NCBI GenBank assembly: GCA_903832325.1
Contig: CAILBC010000032.1
Location: 1-64,000 of the forward strand
Origin: an uncultured Sphingomonadales bacterium
GTDB lineage: Bacteria > Pseudomonadota > Alphaproteobacteria > Sphingomonadales > Sphingomonadaceae
Direction of reading: 5' to 3'
DNA: 64,000 nt
This document shows positions 41,616 to 52,141 of the stretch, in pieces (the stretch's first letter is position 1; each line of letters starts with the position of its first letter). A program made the translations under genes and the position numbers. Under the pieces are notes generated by a model that was not told the origin of the DNA, did not search any database, and saw nothing but the letters and a program-made list of their open reading frames with translations.

Positions 41616-43090
41616 GCAAGATCCTCCACCATCAGTTTGGCCGTGGCCTTGGCGCTGCCCACCACACCCGGAATGCCCGCGCCCGGATGCGTGCCGGCGC
41701 CCACCAGATAGAGGTTGGAAATGGCATCATCCCGGTTGTGCGCACGGAAATAGGCACTTTGCGTCAAGAGCGGCTCCAGGCTGAAGGCACTGCCGAGATG
41801 CGCCGACAGGTCATGGCTGAAATCGGCCGGAGTATAGTGGAACTTCGTGACGATACGGCTGTGGATATCGGGAATCAGGCGCCGGCCCACTTCATCGAGC
41901 ACGCGCTTTTCCAGAATGGGCCCGATTTCTGCCCAGTCGACCGGCAGCTTGCCCATGTTGGCGACCGGCACCAGGGCATAGAACGTGCTCATCCCTTCGG
42001 GCGCCATGCTCGGGTCGGTCACGGTCGGGTGGTGCAGGTAGATCGAGAAATCTTCCGGCAGCACGCCATATTTGTAGATATCATCGAGCAGCCCTTTGTA
42101 GCGCGGCCCGAACAGGATCATGTGGTGCGCAATCCCCGGCCATGTGCCGTTGATGCCGAAATGGACGACAAACAGGCTGGGCGAGTATTTCTTGCGCTGC
42201 AACGATTTGGCCTGGCGCCGGGCATAGTGGTTATCACCCAGCAGATCGCGGTAGGAATGGACAATGTCGCCATTCGAAGCGACCGCGTCAAAATTGGCGG
42301 TCCAGCCGCTGGCCGCGGTCACCCCGGTTACCCGGTTGCCCAGCGTTTCGATGCGCGTAACGGCATCGCCCACGCGCATCGTGCCGCCGATGCGTTCGAA
42401 ATGGCGCACCATGCCGGCGATCAGGCGGTTGGTGCCGCCTTTGGCCCACCACACCCCGCCATCCTTTTCCAGCTTGTGGATCAGGGCATAGACCGCGCTG
42501 GTGGTCATCGGATTGCCGCCGACCAGCAGCGAGTGAAAGCTGAACGCTTCGCGCAGCTTGTCGCTTTCGACGTATTTCGACACGATCGAATAGACCGAGC
42601 GCCACGCCTGATAGCGCATCAGCGCCGGCGCGGCCTTGATCATCGATGCGAAATCCAGAAACGGCACCGCGCCAAGCTTGACATAGCCTTCGTGGAACAC
42701 CCCGGCGGAATATTCCAGGAATTCGTCATAGCCGGCCACATCGCGCGGATTGATCTTGGCGATTTCCGCGCGCAGCGTGGTTTCGTCGTTGGAATAGTCG
42801 AAATTGGTGCCGTCGGGCCAGTTCAGGCGATAGAACGGCATGACCGGCATCAGTTCGACATCTTCGGACAGTTTGTGCCCGGTCAGCGCCCACAATTCCT
42901 CAAGGCAGGGCGGGTCGGTGATCACCGTCGGGCCGGCGTCGAACGTAAATCCGTCCTTTTCCCAGTAATAGGCGCGACCGCCCGGGCGGTCGCGCGCTTC
43001 TACCACGGTTGTGGCGATCCCGGCCGATTGCAGGCGGATGGCCAGCGCCATGCCGCCAAACCCGGACCCGATCACACATGCTCGTTTCAT
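41612..43090 (-). CDS. crtI: phytoene desaturase
   Basis: CrtI introduces the double bonds that turn phytoene into lycopene using FAD. The 492-residue product starts ACVIGSGFGGMALAIRLQ, followed by VVEARDRPGGRAYYWEKDGFTFDAGPTVI, and ends with the bacterial carotenoid-desaturase signature NLYLVGAGTHPGAGIPGVVGSAKA. The ATG at 43090 begins the FAD motif directly; the open frame upstream covers only the 76-bp gap to crtY. It is the second gene of the operon. Confidence 0.96.
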   Translation of the reverse strand: MKRACVIGSGFGGMALAIRLQSAGIATTVVEARDRPGGRAYYWEKDGFTFDAGPTVITDPPCLEELWALTGHKLSEDVELMPVMPFYRLNWPDGTNFDYSNDETTLRAEIAKINPRDVAGYDEFLEYSAGVFHEGYVKLGAVPFLDFASMIKAAPALMRYQAWRSVYSIVSKYVESDKLREAFSFHSLLVGGNPMTTSAVYALIHKLEKDGGVWWAKGGTNRLIAGMVRHFERIGGTMRVGDAVTRIETLGNRVTGVTAASGWTANFDAVASNGDIVHSYRDLLGDNHYARRQAKSLQRKKYSPSLFVVHFGINGTWPGIAHHMILFGPRYKGLLDDIYKYGVLPEDFSIYLHHPTVTDPSMAPEGMSTFYALVPVANMGKLPVDWAEIGPILEKRVLDEVGRRLIPDIHSRIVTKFHYTPADFSHDLSAHLGSAFSLEPLLTQSAYFRAHNRDDAISNLYLVGAGTHPGAGIPGVVGSAKATAKLMVEDLA

Positions 43091-43166
43091 TGCTGGGGTA
43101 TCCCTGTCAAACTTGGGGTCAAAATTGTGGTGTGTTGTGCCGGAAACAAATCGGGCCAGGCGCGCT

Positions 43167-44366
43167 TCATCCTTGCGGCTGCCGGTCAGAAACAAGCGGC
43201 CGGGGCCGGGCGCCCAGACCGGTCAGCACGCGCAGCGCGCTTGATATCGGCAGCGGCGGGCGCCCCGCCAGAATGCGCGCGCGATCCTTCCAGGTCGATT
43301 TGCCGGCATAGAACCGTTCGATCAGTCGCTGGTTCAGCCCGTAAAACCGCCGCAGCACCCGATACCGCCGGTCAGGCCGCGCCGCATCGAACAAAAGCGC
43401 GGTCATCACGCGATAATACCACGAATTTTTCCAGTGATTTCGCGCATGGCGTGCAGCGAAAGCCGGAAATTCAAACGGGCGCAGATCGGGCTGCCGCGCC
43501 AGCGCCAGCGCAAAGCGCAGGGCATCGGGCAGCGAATAGCTGGTCATCGGATGAAACAACCCGGCGCGCGTTCCGGCCAGAGCGCCGTGGTGCCCGGGCC
43601 GCGCCAGCAGGTCCTCGATCCGCCCGCCCGAAACCACCGGCAGCACGCCGTGTTCTTCGGCCAGCACACCCAGCACCTGCCAGCCCCTGGCATTGGCATA
43701 GGCGGCAATGTTGTGGGTCAGCCGGTCGCGGTCCAGCGCTGGATCATCGGTGTAATAGGTATCTTCGACAAAGACCTCGTCGGGAGCAAAGGGCAGCGCA
43801 TAGACAAAGCGATAGCCATCGTCCTGCGGCACATCGGCATCCATGACAATCGGGCGTGACAGGCCATGGGGCTGCGCCAGCTTCAGATGCTGTCCGAAGA
43901 ACTTTTGCCAACCGCCTGTCATATGGGAAAAATCTGTTTCACCACGCGCATCGATGATTGCTTTTGCGGTGATGTCTCGCCCATCGCTGAGCGTGACCCC
44001 GATGGCGGTGCAACCGGTCACCGACACCCCGGTCAGAATCGCATCGGCGGGTAGCGCGGCGCGCACCGCGGCATCGAGCCGGGCCGAGGTGGTCGCGCAA
44101 TAAGGCGTGGTCAACGTGCGCGAAAAACCGGGAAAGCGCACGTCATAGCCATGCCACCTGGCCTCGATCAGCGGTTCGATGAGTTCGCCGCCTCCCGCTG
44201 GCAGGTCGGTCGCGAAAAATGACCAGACATGGTTGCCGCCAAGCGCGGCATCGCGTTCGATCAGCACGACCGAAAGATCGGGCCGGAACCGCGCCAGCGC
44301 CAGCGCAGCGAGGCCGCCTGCCAGCCCGCCACCGAGGATTGCGATGTCTGACTGCGCTGCGCCCAT
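43167..44366 (-). CDS. crtY: lycopene beta-cyclase
   Basis: CrtY closes the beta-ionone rings of lycopene to make beta-carotene. The 399-residue product has the N-terminal FAD motif IAILGGGLAGGLAALALA, the cyclase IERDAALGGNHVWSFF segment, the internal LPFAPDEVFVEDTYY and the FHPMTSYSLPDALRFAL region diagnostic for CrtY. It is the first gene of the minus-strand carotenoid operon, so zeaxanthin- or nostoxanthin-type pigments are likely if hydroxylases exist elsewhere. crtZ, crtG and crtW are not in the window. Confidence 0.95.
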   Translation of the reverse strand: MGAAQSDIAILGGGLAGGLAALALARFRPDLSVVLIERDAALGGNHVWSFFATDLPAGGGELIEPLIEARWHGYDVRFPGFSRTLTTPYCATTSARLDAAVRAALPADAILTGVSVTGCTAIGVTLSDGRDITAKAIIDARGETDFSHMTGGWQKFFGQHLKLAQPHGLSRPIVMDADVPQDDGYRFVYALPFAPDEVFVEDTYYTDDPALDRDRLTHNIAAYANARGWQVLGVLAEEHGVLPVVSGGRIEDLLARPGHHGALAGTRAGLFHPMTSYSLPDALRFALALARQPDLRPFEFPAFAARHARNHWKNSWYYRVMTALLFDAARPDRRYRVLRRFYGLNQRLIERFYAGKSTWKDRARILAGRPPLPISSALRVLTGLGARPRPLVSDRQPQG

Positions 44367-44378
44367 GCGGCAAGGTGG

Positions 44379-44567
44379 TTAGGGACAAGGCCGTGCCTGC
44401 GCAACAACCCCTTTCGGGAAAACGCGGATCGCAGGCGCTTTGTTGCCGGGCGCACGGGGCCAGACGATATCGGCGCCGAATTTGGCCCGAAAATGGGTTG
44501 CCAATTGCGCCGCATCAAGGTTTCCTGTGTGCAATGCCGCACACCAGGCCAACAATGGCAGTGCCAT
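44379..44567 (-). CDS. possible small protein upstream of crtY
   Basis: A 62-codon frame (88 codons if begun at 44645) ends 12 bp before crtY. Its translation, MALPLLAWCAALHTGNLDAA then LATHFRAKFGADIVWPRAPG, looks protein-like, but I recognise no family. The longer version would overlap the monooxygenase start by 7 bp. The gap must also hold two divergent promoters, so it may be a chance frame. Confidence 0.3.
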   Translation of the reverse strand: MALPLLAWCAALHTGNLDAAQLATHFRAKFGADIVWPRAPGNKAPAIRVFPKGVVAQARPCP

Positions 44568-44638
44568 CTGCGCAGGCGAATCGTTACGTTTGCGCGCATA
44601 ACGGCACGACGGGGCGGGATGAGAGGACAAAACGCGCG

Positions 44639-46159
44639 ATGACACATGACCATTTCGACGTCCTGCATTTTGACGTCCTGATTATCGGGGCCGGCATTTC
44701 CGGGATCGGATCGGCCTATCACCTGCAGGACCAGTGCCCTGACAAGACTTATGCCGTGCTTGAAGCCAAAGAGACTTTTGGCGGCACCTGGGTCACCCAC
44801 AAATACCCCGGGGTGCGATCGGATTCGGACCTTTACACCTTTGGCTACCGGTTCAAGCCGTGGATCGGCGCACCGATTGCCAGCGGCGCCGAAATCCTGA
44901 AATACATGGGCGAGGTGATCAGCGAAAACGGCATCGATCGCCACATCCGTTACGGCACGCGCATCACGTCATGCGCCTGGTCGAGCGCGGAAAACCTGTG
45001 GACCGTTACCACACGCCGCGAAAACGATGGCGCGGAACAGACGTATACCAGCCGGTTCCTGTGGATGTGCCAGGGCTATTACGATCACGAACGCCCCTAT
45101 GTGCCCGATTGGCAGGGCCTGTCGGATTACAAGGGCCAGTTCGTTCATGCGCAGTTGTGGGACCCGGCTACCGAGGTCAAGGGCAAGCGCGTGCTGGTGA
45201 TCGGATCGGGCGCAACCGCGGCCACGGTGGTGCCGGCGCTGTGTGACGCCGGCGCGGTGGTGACGATGCTGCAGCGATCGCCGACGTATTTCTATTGCCA
45301 CCCCAACCAGAACGAGCTGGCCGACCGCCTGCGCCAGATCGGCATCGACGAGGAAACCGTGCACCGCGTGGTGCGGGCGCAGATCATGTACGATCAGGAT
45401 GTGATCAACCGCCGTTGCGTCGAAGAGCCCGACGCGGTGTTTGAAGAGCTGAAAATGGCGGTGCGCGCCTATGCCGGCGATGATTTCCAGTTTGAACCGC
45501 ATTTCACCCCGAAATACCGCCCGTGGCAGCAGCGCCTGGCGTTCTGCCCCGATGGCGATCTGTTCCGCCACGCCGCGGCCGGTAACGTTACGGTGGTAAC
45601 CGACACGATCGACCGGTTTGCCGAAACCGGGGTGATCACATCATCGGGCACCCTGATCGATGCCGACATCGTGCTGGCCTGCACGGGTTTCCGCCTGTCG
45701 GTGATGGGCGACATCCCGTTCACCGTCGATGGCACCCGGGTCGCGTGGAACGATACGCTGAATTATCGCGGGATGATGTTCACCGGTGTGCCCAATCTGG
45801 TGTGGGTGATGGGCTATTTCCGCGCCAGCTGGACTTTGCGTGTCGACATGCTGGGCGATTTCGTGTGCAAGTTGCTGCACCACATGGATGCTCTTGCAGT
45901 GTCGAAAGTGGAAGTGACCACCCGGCCCGAAGACCGCGACATGGCAGTGCTGCCGTGGATAGAGGCGGACAATTTCAACCCCGGCTATCTGATGCGCGGC
46001 ATCGACCAGATGCCCCGGCGCGGCGACAAACCCGAATGGCGGCACAACCAGGATTACTGGCTGGAACGCGAGGAGATCCCGGCGATCGATCTTGATGGCG
46101 CCGAATTTCTCTATGACGGGCAGCGCGCCAGCGCGCGCAGTCTGCAGGCCGCCGAATAG
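44639..46159 (+). CDS. flavin-containing monooxygenase, Baeyer-Villiger-like
   Basis: A 506-residue two-dinucleotide-domain monooxygenase with FAD motif LIIGAGISGIGSAYHLQ (about 14-30), LEAKETFGGTWVTHKYPGVRSD, and NADPH motif VLVIGSGATAATVVPAL near 188-204. The Baeyer-Villiger fingerprint position reads CQGYYDHERPYVPDW. It keeps the central G and H but has Cys and Tyr where Phe and Trp are usual, so the reaction (ketone to ester, or N/S oxidation) is uncertain. A 15-bp duplication repeats HFDVL at residues 5-14. It faces the P450 gene across a repeat. Confidence 0.88.
   Translation: MTHDHFDVLHFDVLIIGAGISGIGSAYHLQDQCPDKTYAVLEAKETFGGTWVTHKYPGVRSDSDLYTFGYRFKPWIGAPIASGAEILKYMGEVISENGIDRHIRYGTRITSCAWSSAENLWTVTTRRENDGAEQTYTSRFLWMCQGYYDHERPYVPDWQGLSDYKGQFVHAQLWDPATEVKGKRVLVIGSGATAATVVPALCDAGAVVTMLQRSPTYFYCHPNQNELADRLRQIGIDEETVHRVVRAQIMYDQDVINRRCVEEPDAVFEELKMAVRAYAGDDFQFEPHFTPKYRPWQQRLAFCPDGDLFRHAAAGNVTVVTDTIDRFAETGVITSSGTLIDADIVLACTGFRLSVMGDIPFTVDGTRVAWNDTLNYRGMMFTGVPNLVWVMGYFRASWTLRVDMLGDFVCKLLHHMDALAVSKVEVTTRPEDRDMAVLPWIEADNFNPGYLMRGIDQMPRRGDKPEWRHNQDYWLEREEIPAIDLDGAEFLYDGQRASARSLQAAE
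44651..44680 (+). repeat. 15-bp in-frame duplication at the monooxygenase N-terminus
   Basis: CATTTCGACGTCCTG is followed at once by CATTTTGACGTCCTG with one difference. The five residues HFDVL are repeated directly before the FAD-binding strand. Confidence 0.9.
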
Positions 46160-46165
46160 GGAAAC

Positions 46166-46228
46166 GCGGCGGGGGCGTCGGGAGCGGCGGGGGCGTCGGG
46201 AGCGGCGGGGGCGTCGGGAGCGGCGGGA
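46166..46228. repeat. 18-bp tandem repeat between monooxygenase and P450 genes
   Basis: GCGGCGGGGGCGTCGGGA occurs three times exactly (46166, 46184, 46202) plus half a unit, starting 6 bp after the monooxygenase stop codon. A GC-only hairpin, GGGGGCG..CGCCCCC, follows at about 46234-46254 and may end transcription of both convergent genes. Confidence 0.93.
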
Positions 46229-46265
46229 TCAGCGGGGGCGGGGGCGCCCCCGCCCGACATCGGGT

Positions 46266-47498
46266 TTATTGTCGCACCACGCGCACCGGCATGGCGGTAA
46301 AGCCGTGAAGGAACGAACTGCCCAGCCGCGTAGGCGCGCCCTGCGGCACCACCCGGATCTTGCGGTCGGCGATTTCCGCAATCAGCGCGGCAAGCTGGAC
46401 CTCCGCCAGCCGCGCGCCGACACAGCGGTGAATGCCGTGGCCAAAGCCGAGGTGGCGCCGGGCATTGTCGCGCGTGACGTCAAACCGTTCGGCATCGGCA
46501 AACACGGCTTCATCGCGATTGGCCGAAATATACCACATCACCACCTTTTCGCCTTTGCGGATGGTTTGCCCGGCCACGGTGCAATCGGCCGTGGCGGTGC
46601 GCCGCATATGGGTGACCGGGGTTTGCCAGCGCACGATTTCCTGCGCCGCATTGGGGATCAGCGACGGATCGGCGCGCAGCACGTCCAATTGATCGGGATA
46701 GCGGTGCAGCGCCTCGATCAGCCCGCTCATCGAATTGCGCGTGGTGTCGTTGCCCGCCACCACCAGCAGCGCCAGATTGCTGATCCGTTCGAACGGGTTG
46801 AGCTGGCCCATCGCCGCGCTGTGCACCATGCGCGACAGCAGATCGTCGCTGGGGGGCAATTGGCGCCGTTCTTCCATCAGGGCATCAAACCGCGCCAGCA
46901 TGCGCTGCATTTCGGCAAGGAACCGCGCATTGTATTCGGCATCGCGGCCAGGCTGCACATTGCTCGCCCAATCAGACCACAGTTTCAGATCGGCGCGTTC
47001 CTCGAACGGGAAATCGAACATCACGCACAACATGCCGATGGTCAGCGGGATCGCCACCTGCTCCACCCAGCAGAACGGTTCGTCAATCGGCAACCGGTCA
47101 ATCAGATCACGCGTGCGCTGGCGCACCAGCGCCTCCTGCTGCTGCATCTGGCCGGGGCCAAAGGCGGGGGCCACCACTTTGCGCTGTTCGGTGTGGCGCG
47201 GGGCGTCCATCGCGATGAAATTGGCCAGGCTGGTTTCGGGCGGCGAATCGGCGATGGTGATGTTGCCCAGTTCGTGCGAGCTGGAAAATAACTGCGGGTT
47301 CAGCTCGATTTCGCTGATTGCCGCGTGTGAGACAGCCGACCAATAGGCGCCGAACGGGCTTTCCTGCCGCCAGCTGAGCGGCATTTCGGCACGCAACCGG
47401 GCAAAAGGTTCGCGCCAGGTGTCTTCGGTATAGAGCGCGTTGGCGCTGACATCGAACGGGGTGATCGCGCGTGCGGCATCAGCCGGTGCAGTGGCCAT
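46266..47498 (-). CDS. cytochrome P450
   Basis: A 410-residue soluble bacterial P450. The I-helix oxygen-binding motif is LLVVAGNDTTRNSMSG, the ExxR is in AAQEIVRWQTPV, and the heme-cysteine loop is LGFGHGIHRCVGARLAE (Cys about 358). The N-terminal half has YWSAVSHAAISEIELNPQLFSS and FIAMDAPRHTEQRKVVAPAF, typical of class I P450s that act on terpenes, steroids or fatty acids. No ferredoxin or reductase gene is adjacent. The ATG at 47498 has GGAAGGG just before it. A palindromic operator lies 57 bp upstream. Confidence 0.93.
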   Translation of the reverse strand: MATAPADAARAITPFDVSANALYTEDTWREPFARLRAEMPLSWRQESPFGAYWSAVSHAAISEIELNPQLFSSSHELGNITIADSPPETSLANFIAMDAPRHTEQRKVVAPAFGPGQMQQQEALVRQRTRDLIDRLPIDEPFCWVEQVAIPLTIGMLCVMFDFPFEERADLKLWSDWASNVQPGRDAEYNARFLAEMQRMLARFDALMEERRQLPPSDDLLSRMVHSAAMGQLNPFERISNLALLVVAGNDTTRNSMSGLIEALHRYPDQLDVLRADPSLIPNAAQEIVRWQTPVTHMRRTATADCTVAGQTIRKGEKVVMWYISANRDEAVFADAERFDVTRDNARRHLGFGHGIHRCVGARLAEVQLAALIAEIADRKIRVVPQGAPTRLGSSFLHGFTAMPVRVVRQ

Positions 47499-47554
47499 GG
47501 CATTCCCTTCCAGCGGCTCCATCGTCTGACGCGGGGCCTTTGGCGGCTTTATCC

Positions 47555-47570
47555 TTAATCGTGCGATTAA
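47555..47570. promoter_or_regulatory. palindromic operator before the P450 gene
   Basis: TTAATCG-TG-CGATTAA is a perfect 7-bp inverted repeat 57 bp upstream of the P450 ATG. Its core AATCGTGCGATT is identical to that in the ornithine decarboxylase promoter and similar to the nitroreductase operator. Confidence 0.55.
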
Positions 47571-47661
47571 TGTCCAGTCCTTCGCACGGGCGCCCCTGGG
47601 GCATTGGGAACGGGAGGGGAAACGGTGGGGGGCGGAGGGGCAGGGCGGCTGGACAGCGCCC

Positions 47662-47685
47662 GCGCAGACGCCTAACAGTCTGCGC
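47662..47685 (+). other. stem-loop directly upstream of the TPP riboswitch
   Basis: GCGCAGAC (47662-47669) pairs perfectly with GTCTGCGC (47678-47685) around an 8-nt loop, ending about 3 nt before the TPP aptamer. It could cap the 5' end of the thiC transcript or end an upstream transcript, although no T run follows. Confidence 0.5.
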
Positions 47686-47687
47686 AC

Positions 47688-49700
<2,013 letters not shown>

Positions 49701-49760
49701 CTTGCGCCCCCGTTCCGGTCGGCGCAAATTCGGCACCGATCGGAAGGGAAGGGGAATGCC

Positions 49761-50168
49761 ATGGCCGAAACACGAACCGGCGGCTGCCTGTGCGGCGCCG
49801 TGCGTTACGAATTTCAGGGTGATCCGGCGATGAGCGGGATCTGCCATTGCCGCAATTGCCAGAAACAGGCGGGCAGCGCGTGGTCGATGCTGATCGGCGT
49901 GCCGGCCGACGCGCTGACCCATGCGGGCGAGCCAAAGACTTACGTCGATCACGGCGACAGCGGCGGCACGGTGCGGCGCCAGTTTTGCGGCACGTGCGGA
50001 TCGCCGCTGTTTTCGCTGCCCGAGGCAATGCCGGGCATGGTGTTCATCAAGGCCGGCACGCTCGACGATACGTCTGATTTTGTGCCGGGGGCGCAATATT
50101 ACCTGAAAAGCAAGCAGCCCTGGGTCGAACTGCCGGGAATTCCGGGGTTTGAGACCCTGCCAGGCTGA
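49761..50168 (+). CDS. GFA-family (glutathione-dependent formaldehyde-activating-like) zinc protein
   Basis: A 135-residue zinc-binding protein of the CENP-V/GFA family. The ligands follow the family pattern: GCLCGAVRY (CxC), GICHCRNCQK (CxxC with an added Cys) and FCGTCGSPLF (CxxC). Members are named after a glutathione-formaldehyde activity that has been disputed, and most have no known role. It lies 60 bp after thiC and could be transcribed from the same promoter. A strong bidirectional terminator follows. Confidence 0.9.
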   Translation: MAETRTGGCLCGAVRYEFQGDPAMSGICHCRNCQKQAGSAWSMLIGVPADALTHAGEPKTYVDHGDSGGTVRRQFCGTCGSPLFSLPEAMPGMVFIKAGTLDDTSDFVPGAQYYLKSKQPWVELPGIPGFETLPG

Positions 50169-50202
50169 ATGCGGCCAACCTGGGGCCTTTCGGGTGGGCA
50201 AC

Positions 50203-50239
50203 AAAAAAGGCCCCGGCGACCAGCGCCGGGGCCTTTTTT
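50203..50239. terminator. bidirectional rho-independent terminator
   Basis: A perfect 16-bp inverted repeat (AAAAAAGGCCCCGGCG at 50203-50218, complement at 50224-50239) has a 5-nt loop, with A and T runs at either end. It lies between the convergent GFA gene and the small exported-protein gene and should stop both transcripts. Confidence 0.93.
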
Positions 50240-50256
50240 CATCACTGCGCCAACGA

Positions 50257-50544
50257 TCAGTTGGTGGTGTCGATGCCCATGGCCTTCACTTCGGCCAGGT
50301 CGAATTCAACCGGATGGTTGTTGAACGTGCCGGTCACGGTCTTTTTGTGGATGTGCAGTTCAAAGGGCACGGTGCCGGCATAGGCGGTGCCGCGCACAAC
50401 CTTTTCGCCAGCCTGGTCAACGGTCGTGTACTTGTAGTCCACGCCCTTGTGCGAAAACTTCGCCGGCGCGTCGGTGGCGGCAAGCGCCAGGGCAGGAGCA
50501 ACGGCGGCGATCAGCGTGGCGGCAATCAGCGAAGTCTTGAACAT
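50257..50544 (-). CDS. small exported protein of unknown function
   Basis: A 95-residue product with a clear Sec signal peptide (MFKTSLIAATLIAAVAPALA, cleavage after ALA near residue 22). The mature protein of about 72 residues is rich in Lys, Thr and Val with alternating polar and hydrophobic residues, suggesting a small beta-sheet periplasmic protein. There are no cysteines. I do not recognise the family. It has its own terminator and a 269-bp upstream gap, so it is transcribed alone. Confidence 0.8.
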   Translation of the reverse strand: MFKTSLIAATLIAAVAPALALAATDAPAKFSHKGVDYKYTTVDQAGEKVVRGTAYAGTVPFELHIHKKTVTGTFNNHPVEFDLAEVKAMGIDTTN

Positions 50545-50813
50545 GGCAATCTCCTGAACCGGAAAGGATCAGCCCTCGAAGTCGGGAAAGTGCCCCCCGG
50601 CTGCGTGCTGGCTCGAAAATCAATTTATGCTGCGCCTGCGAAGTCGCAAATGCTTTGCACGCAAGCCCGGTTGCAGGAAATGCACGTGTTATAGATTTCA
50701 TGGGTTTAATAGGATGCAAAATGCAACCTATTGCCCTTTGGTGATGAAAATGGGGGCCATTTTGCCCGCTTTTGCCGCGTTGCGTCAGGATGCAACGCGC
50801 AATCCGCCCGGGA
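50545..50813. other. 269-bp upstream region of the small exported-protein gene
   Basis: This gap is notably AT-richer than its surroundings near 50690-50760 and should hold the promoter of the minus-strand exported-protein gene. GCGTTGC (50777-50783) and GCAACGC (50792-50798) form a short stem beside the cupin gene end, and ATGCAA repeats occur at about 50713-50725. There is no convincing coding frame. Confidence 0.5.
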
Positions 50814-51257
50814 TCAGCCCCCTGGCGCCCAGCCTTCGGGGGCCAGTTCGAACCCGTCAAAGGTAAAGCCGGGCATCACCGCGCACGAGACCAGGGCATA
50901 GCCGTGTTCGCCGCCGCACGGGGTTGCCGCCTGCCAGTGTCCTGTCGGCACCACCCCTTGCAGCAGATCGCCGGACAGCGGATCGGGCCCCAGCCGCAGC
51001 GTGCTGACCGGGCCCGTATCATCGACGCTGATCGCCAGTTCGATCGCGTCACCGCCCTGCCACAGCCACAGTTCTTCGGCATCGACGCGGTGCCAGTGCG
51101 ACCGTTGCCCGGTTTCGAGCAGGAAATGGATCAGCGTGCCGGCCGGGCGCTGGCCTTCGGGCGCGGGCGCGCACCAGGTCTGGCGAAACCAGCCGCCTTC
51201 GGGGTGGGGGGCCAGCCCAAGCCGGTTGATCAGATCGCGCGCGCTCGTTGCCGGCAT
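50814..51257 (-). CDS. DUF985 / cupin-5 family protein
   Basis: A 147-residue cupin of the DUF985 (cupin_5) family. The diagnostic N-terminal LGLAPHPEGGWFRQTW is at about 14-29, followed by IHFLLETGQRSHWHRVDAEELWLWQGG with the likely metal histidines, and the late ALVSCAVMPGFTFDGFEL. The function is unknown; some relatives have been proposed as epimerase-like. The ATG at 51257 lies 8 bp after the dapD stop, so it is probably cotranscribed with dapD. Confidence 0.88.
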   Translation of the reverse strand: MPATSARDLINRLGLAPHPEGGWFRQTWCAPAPEGQRPAGTLIHFLLETGQRSHWHRVDAEELWLWQGGDAIELAISVDDTGPVSTLRLGPDPLSGDLLQGVVPTGHWQAATPCGGEHGYALVSCAVMPGFTFDGFELAPEGWAPGG

Positions 51258-51265
51258 GGCCCCGC

Positions 51266-52102
51266 TCAATCGCGCAGCAGGTCGTTGATCCCGGTCTTGC
51301 TGCGGGTCTGTGCGTCGACCGTCTTGACGATCACCGCGCAATAGAGCGAGGGGCCGGGGGTGCCATCGGGCAGCGGCCTGCCGGGCAGCGATCCGGGCAC
51401 GACCACGGCATAAGGCGGCACGCGGCCGATATGCACTCCGCCCGTGGCGCGATCGATGATCTTGGTCGATGCGCCGAGGAATACGCCCATCGACAGCACC
51501 GCGCCGGTGCCGACGATCACGCCCTCGGCCACTTCCGACCGCGCGCCGATGAACGCGCCGTCTTCGATGATCACCGGGCCGGCCTGAAGCGGTTCGAGCA
51601 CGCCGCCAATGCCGACGCCGCCCGAAATGTGCACGTTCTTGCCGATCTGCGCGCAGGACCCGACCGTGGCCCAGGTATCGACCATCGTGCCTTCATCGAC
51701 AAAGGCGCCGATGTTGACGAAGCTGGGCATCAGCACGACGTTGCGCGCGATGTGCGCACCGCGCCGCGCCACGGCGCCCGGCACGACGCGAAAGCCGGCC
51801 TCGCGAAAGCGGTTTTCGCCCCAGCCGGCAAATTTCGACGGCACTTTGTCAAACGCCGGGGCACCGCCCGCGGCGCCTTCGACGATGGCATTGTCATTCA
51901 GTCGGAACGACAGCAGCACCGCCTTTTTCAGCCACTGGTTGACCTGCCAGGCGCCATCGACCGGTTCGGCCACGCGCGCCTTGCCGGAATCGAGCAGGTC
52001 CAGCGCGGCCTCGACCACATCGCGCACGTCGCTGCTGGCCGGGGTGACAGTGGCGCGGTTTTCCCAGGCACTTTCGATGGCGGCGGCAAGCTGGTCGGTC
52101 AT
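51266..52102 (-). CDS. dapD: 2,3,4,5-tetrahydropyridine-2,6-dicarboxylate N-succinyltransferase
   Basis: DapD succinylates tetrahydrodipicolinate in the diaminopimelate/lysine pathway. The 278-residue product has the left-handed beta-helix hexapeptide repeats ([58 protein letters not shown]) and the acidic KIIDRATG segment. The chosen ATG at 52102 gives the usual N-terminus [16 protein letters not shown]; the frame extends slightly upstream. It follows the HAD nucleotidase by 39 bp in the same direction. Confidence 0.95.
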   Translation of the reverse strand: MTDQLAAAIESAWENRATVTPASSDVRDVVEAALDLLDSGKARVAEPVDGAWQVNQWLKKAVLLSFRLNDNAIVEGAAGGAPAFDKVPSKFAGWGENRFREAGFRVVPGAVARRGAHIARNVVLMPSFVNIGAFVDEGTMVDTWATVGSCAQIGKNVHISGGVGIGGVLEPLQAGPVIIEDGAFIGARSEVAEGVIVGTGAVLSMGVFLGASTKIIDRATGGVHIGRVPPYAVVVPGSLPGRPLPDGTPGPSLYCAVIVKTVDAQTRSKTGINDLLRD

Positions 52103-52141
52103 GGCAGGGTCTTTCGGCAGCAATTCGGACTGCAAAGGCGA

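Noticed and set aside
44261-44944. 227-codon minus-strand frame across the crtY/monooxygenase boundary
   Set aside because: It overlaps the well-supported starts of both crtY and the monooxygenase in other frames and its translation shows no family features.
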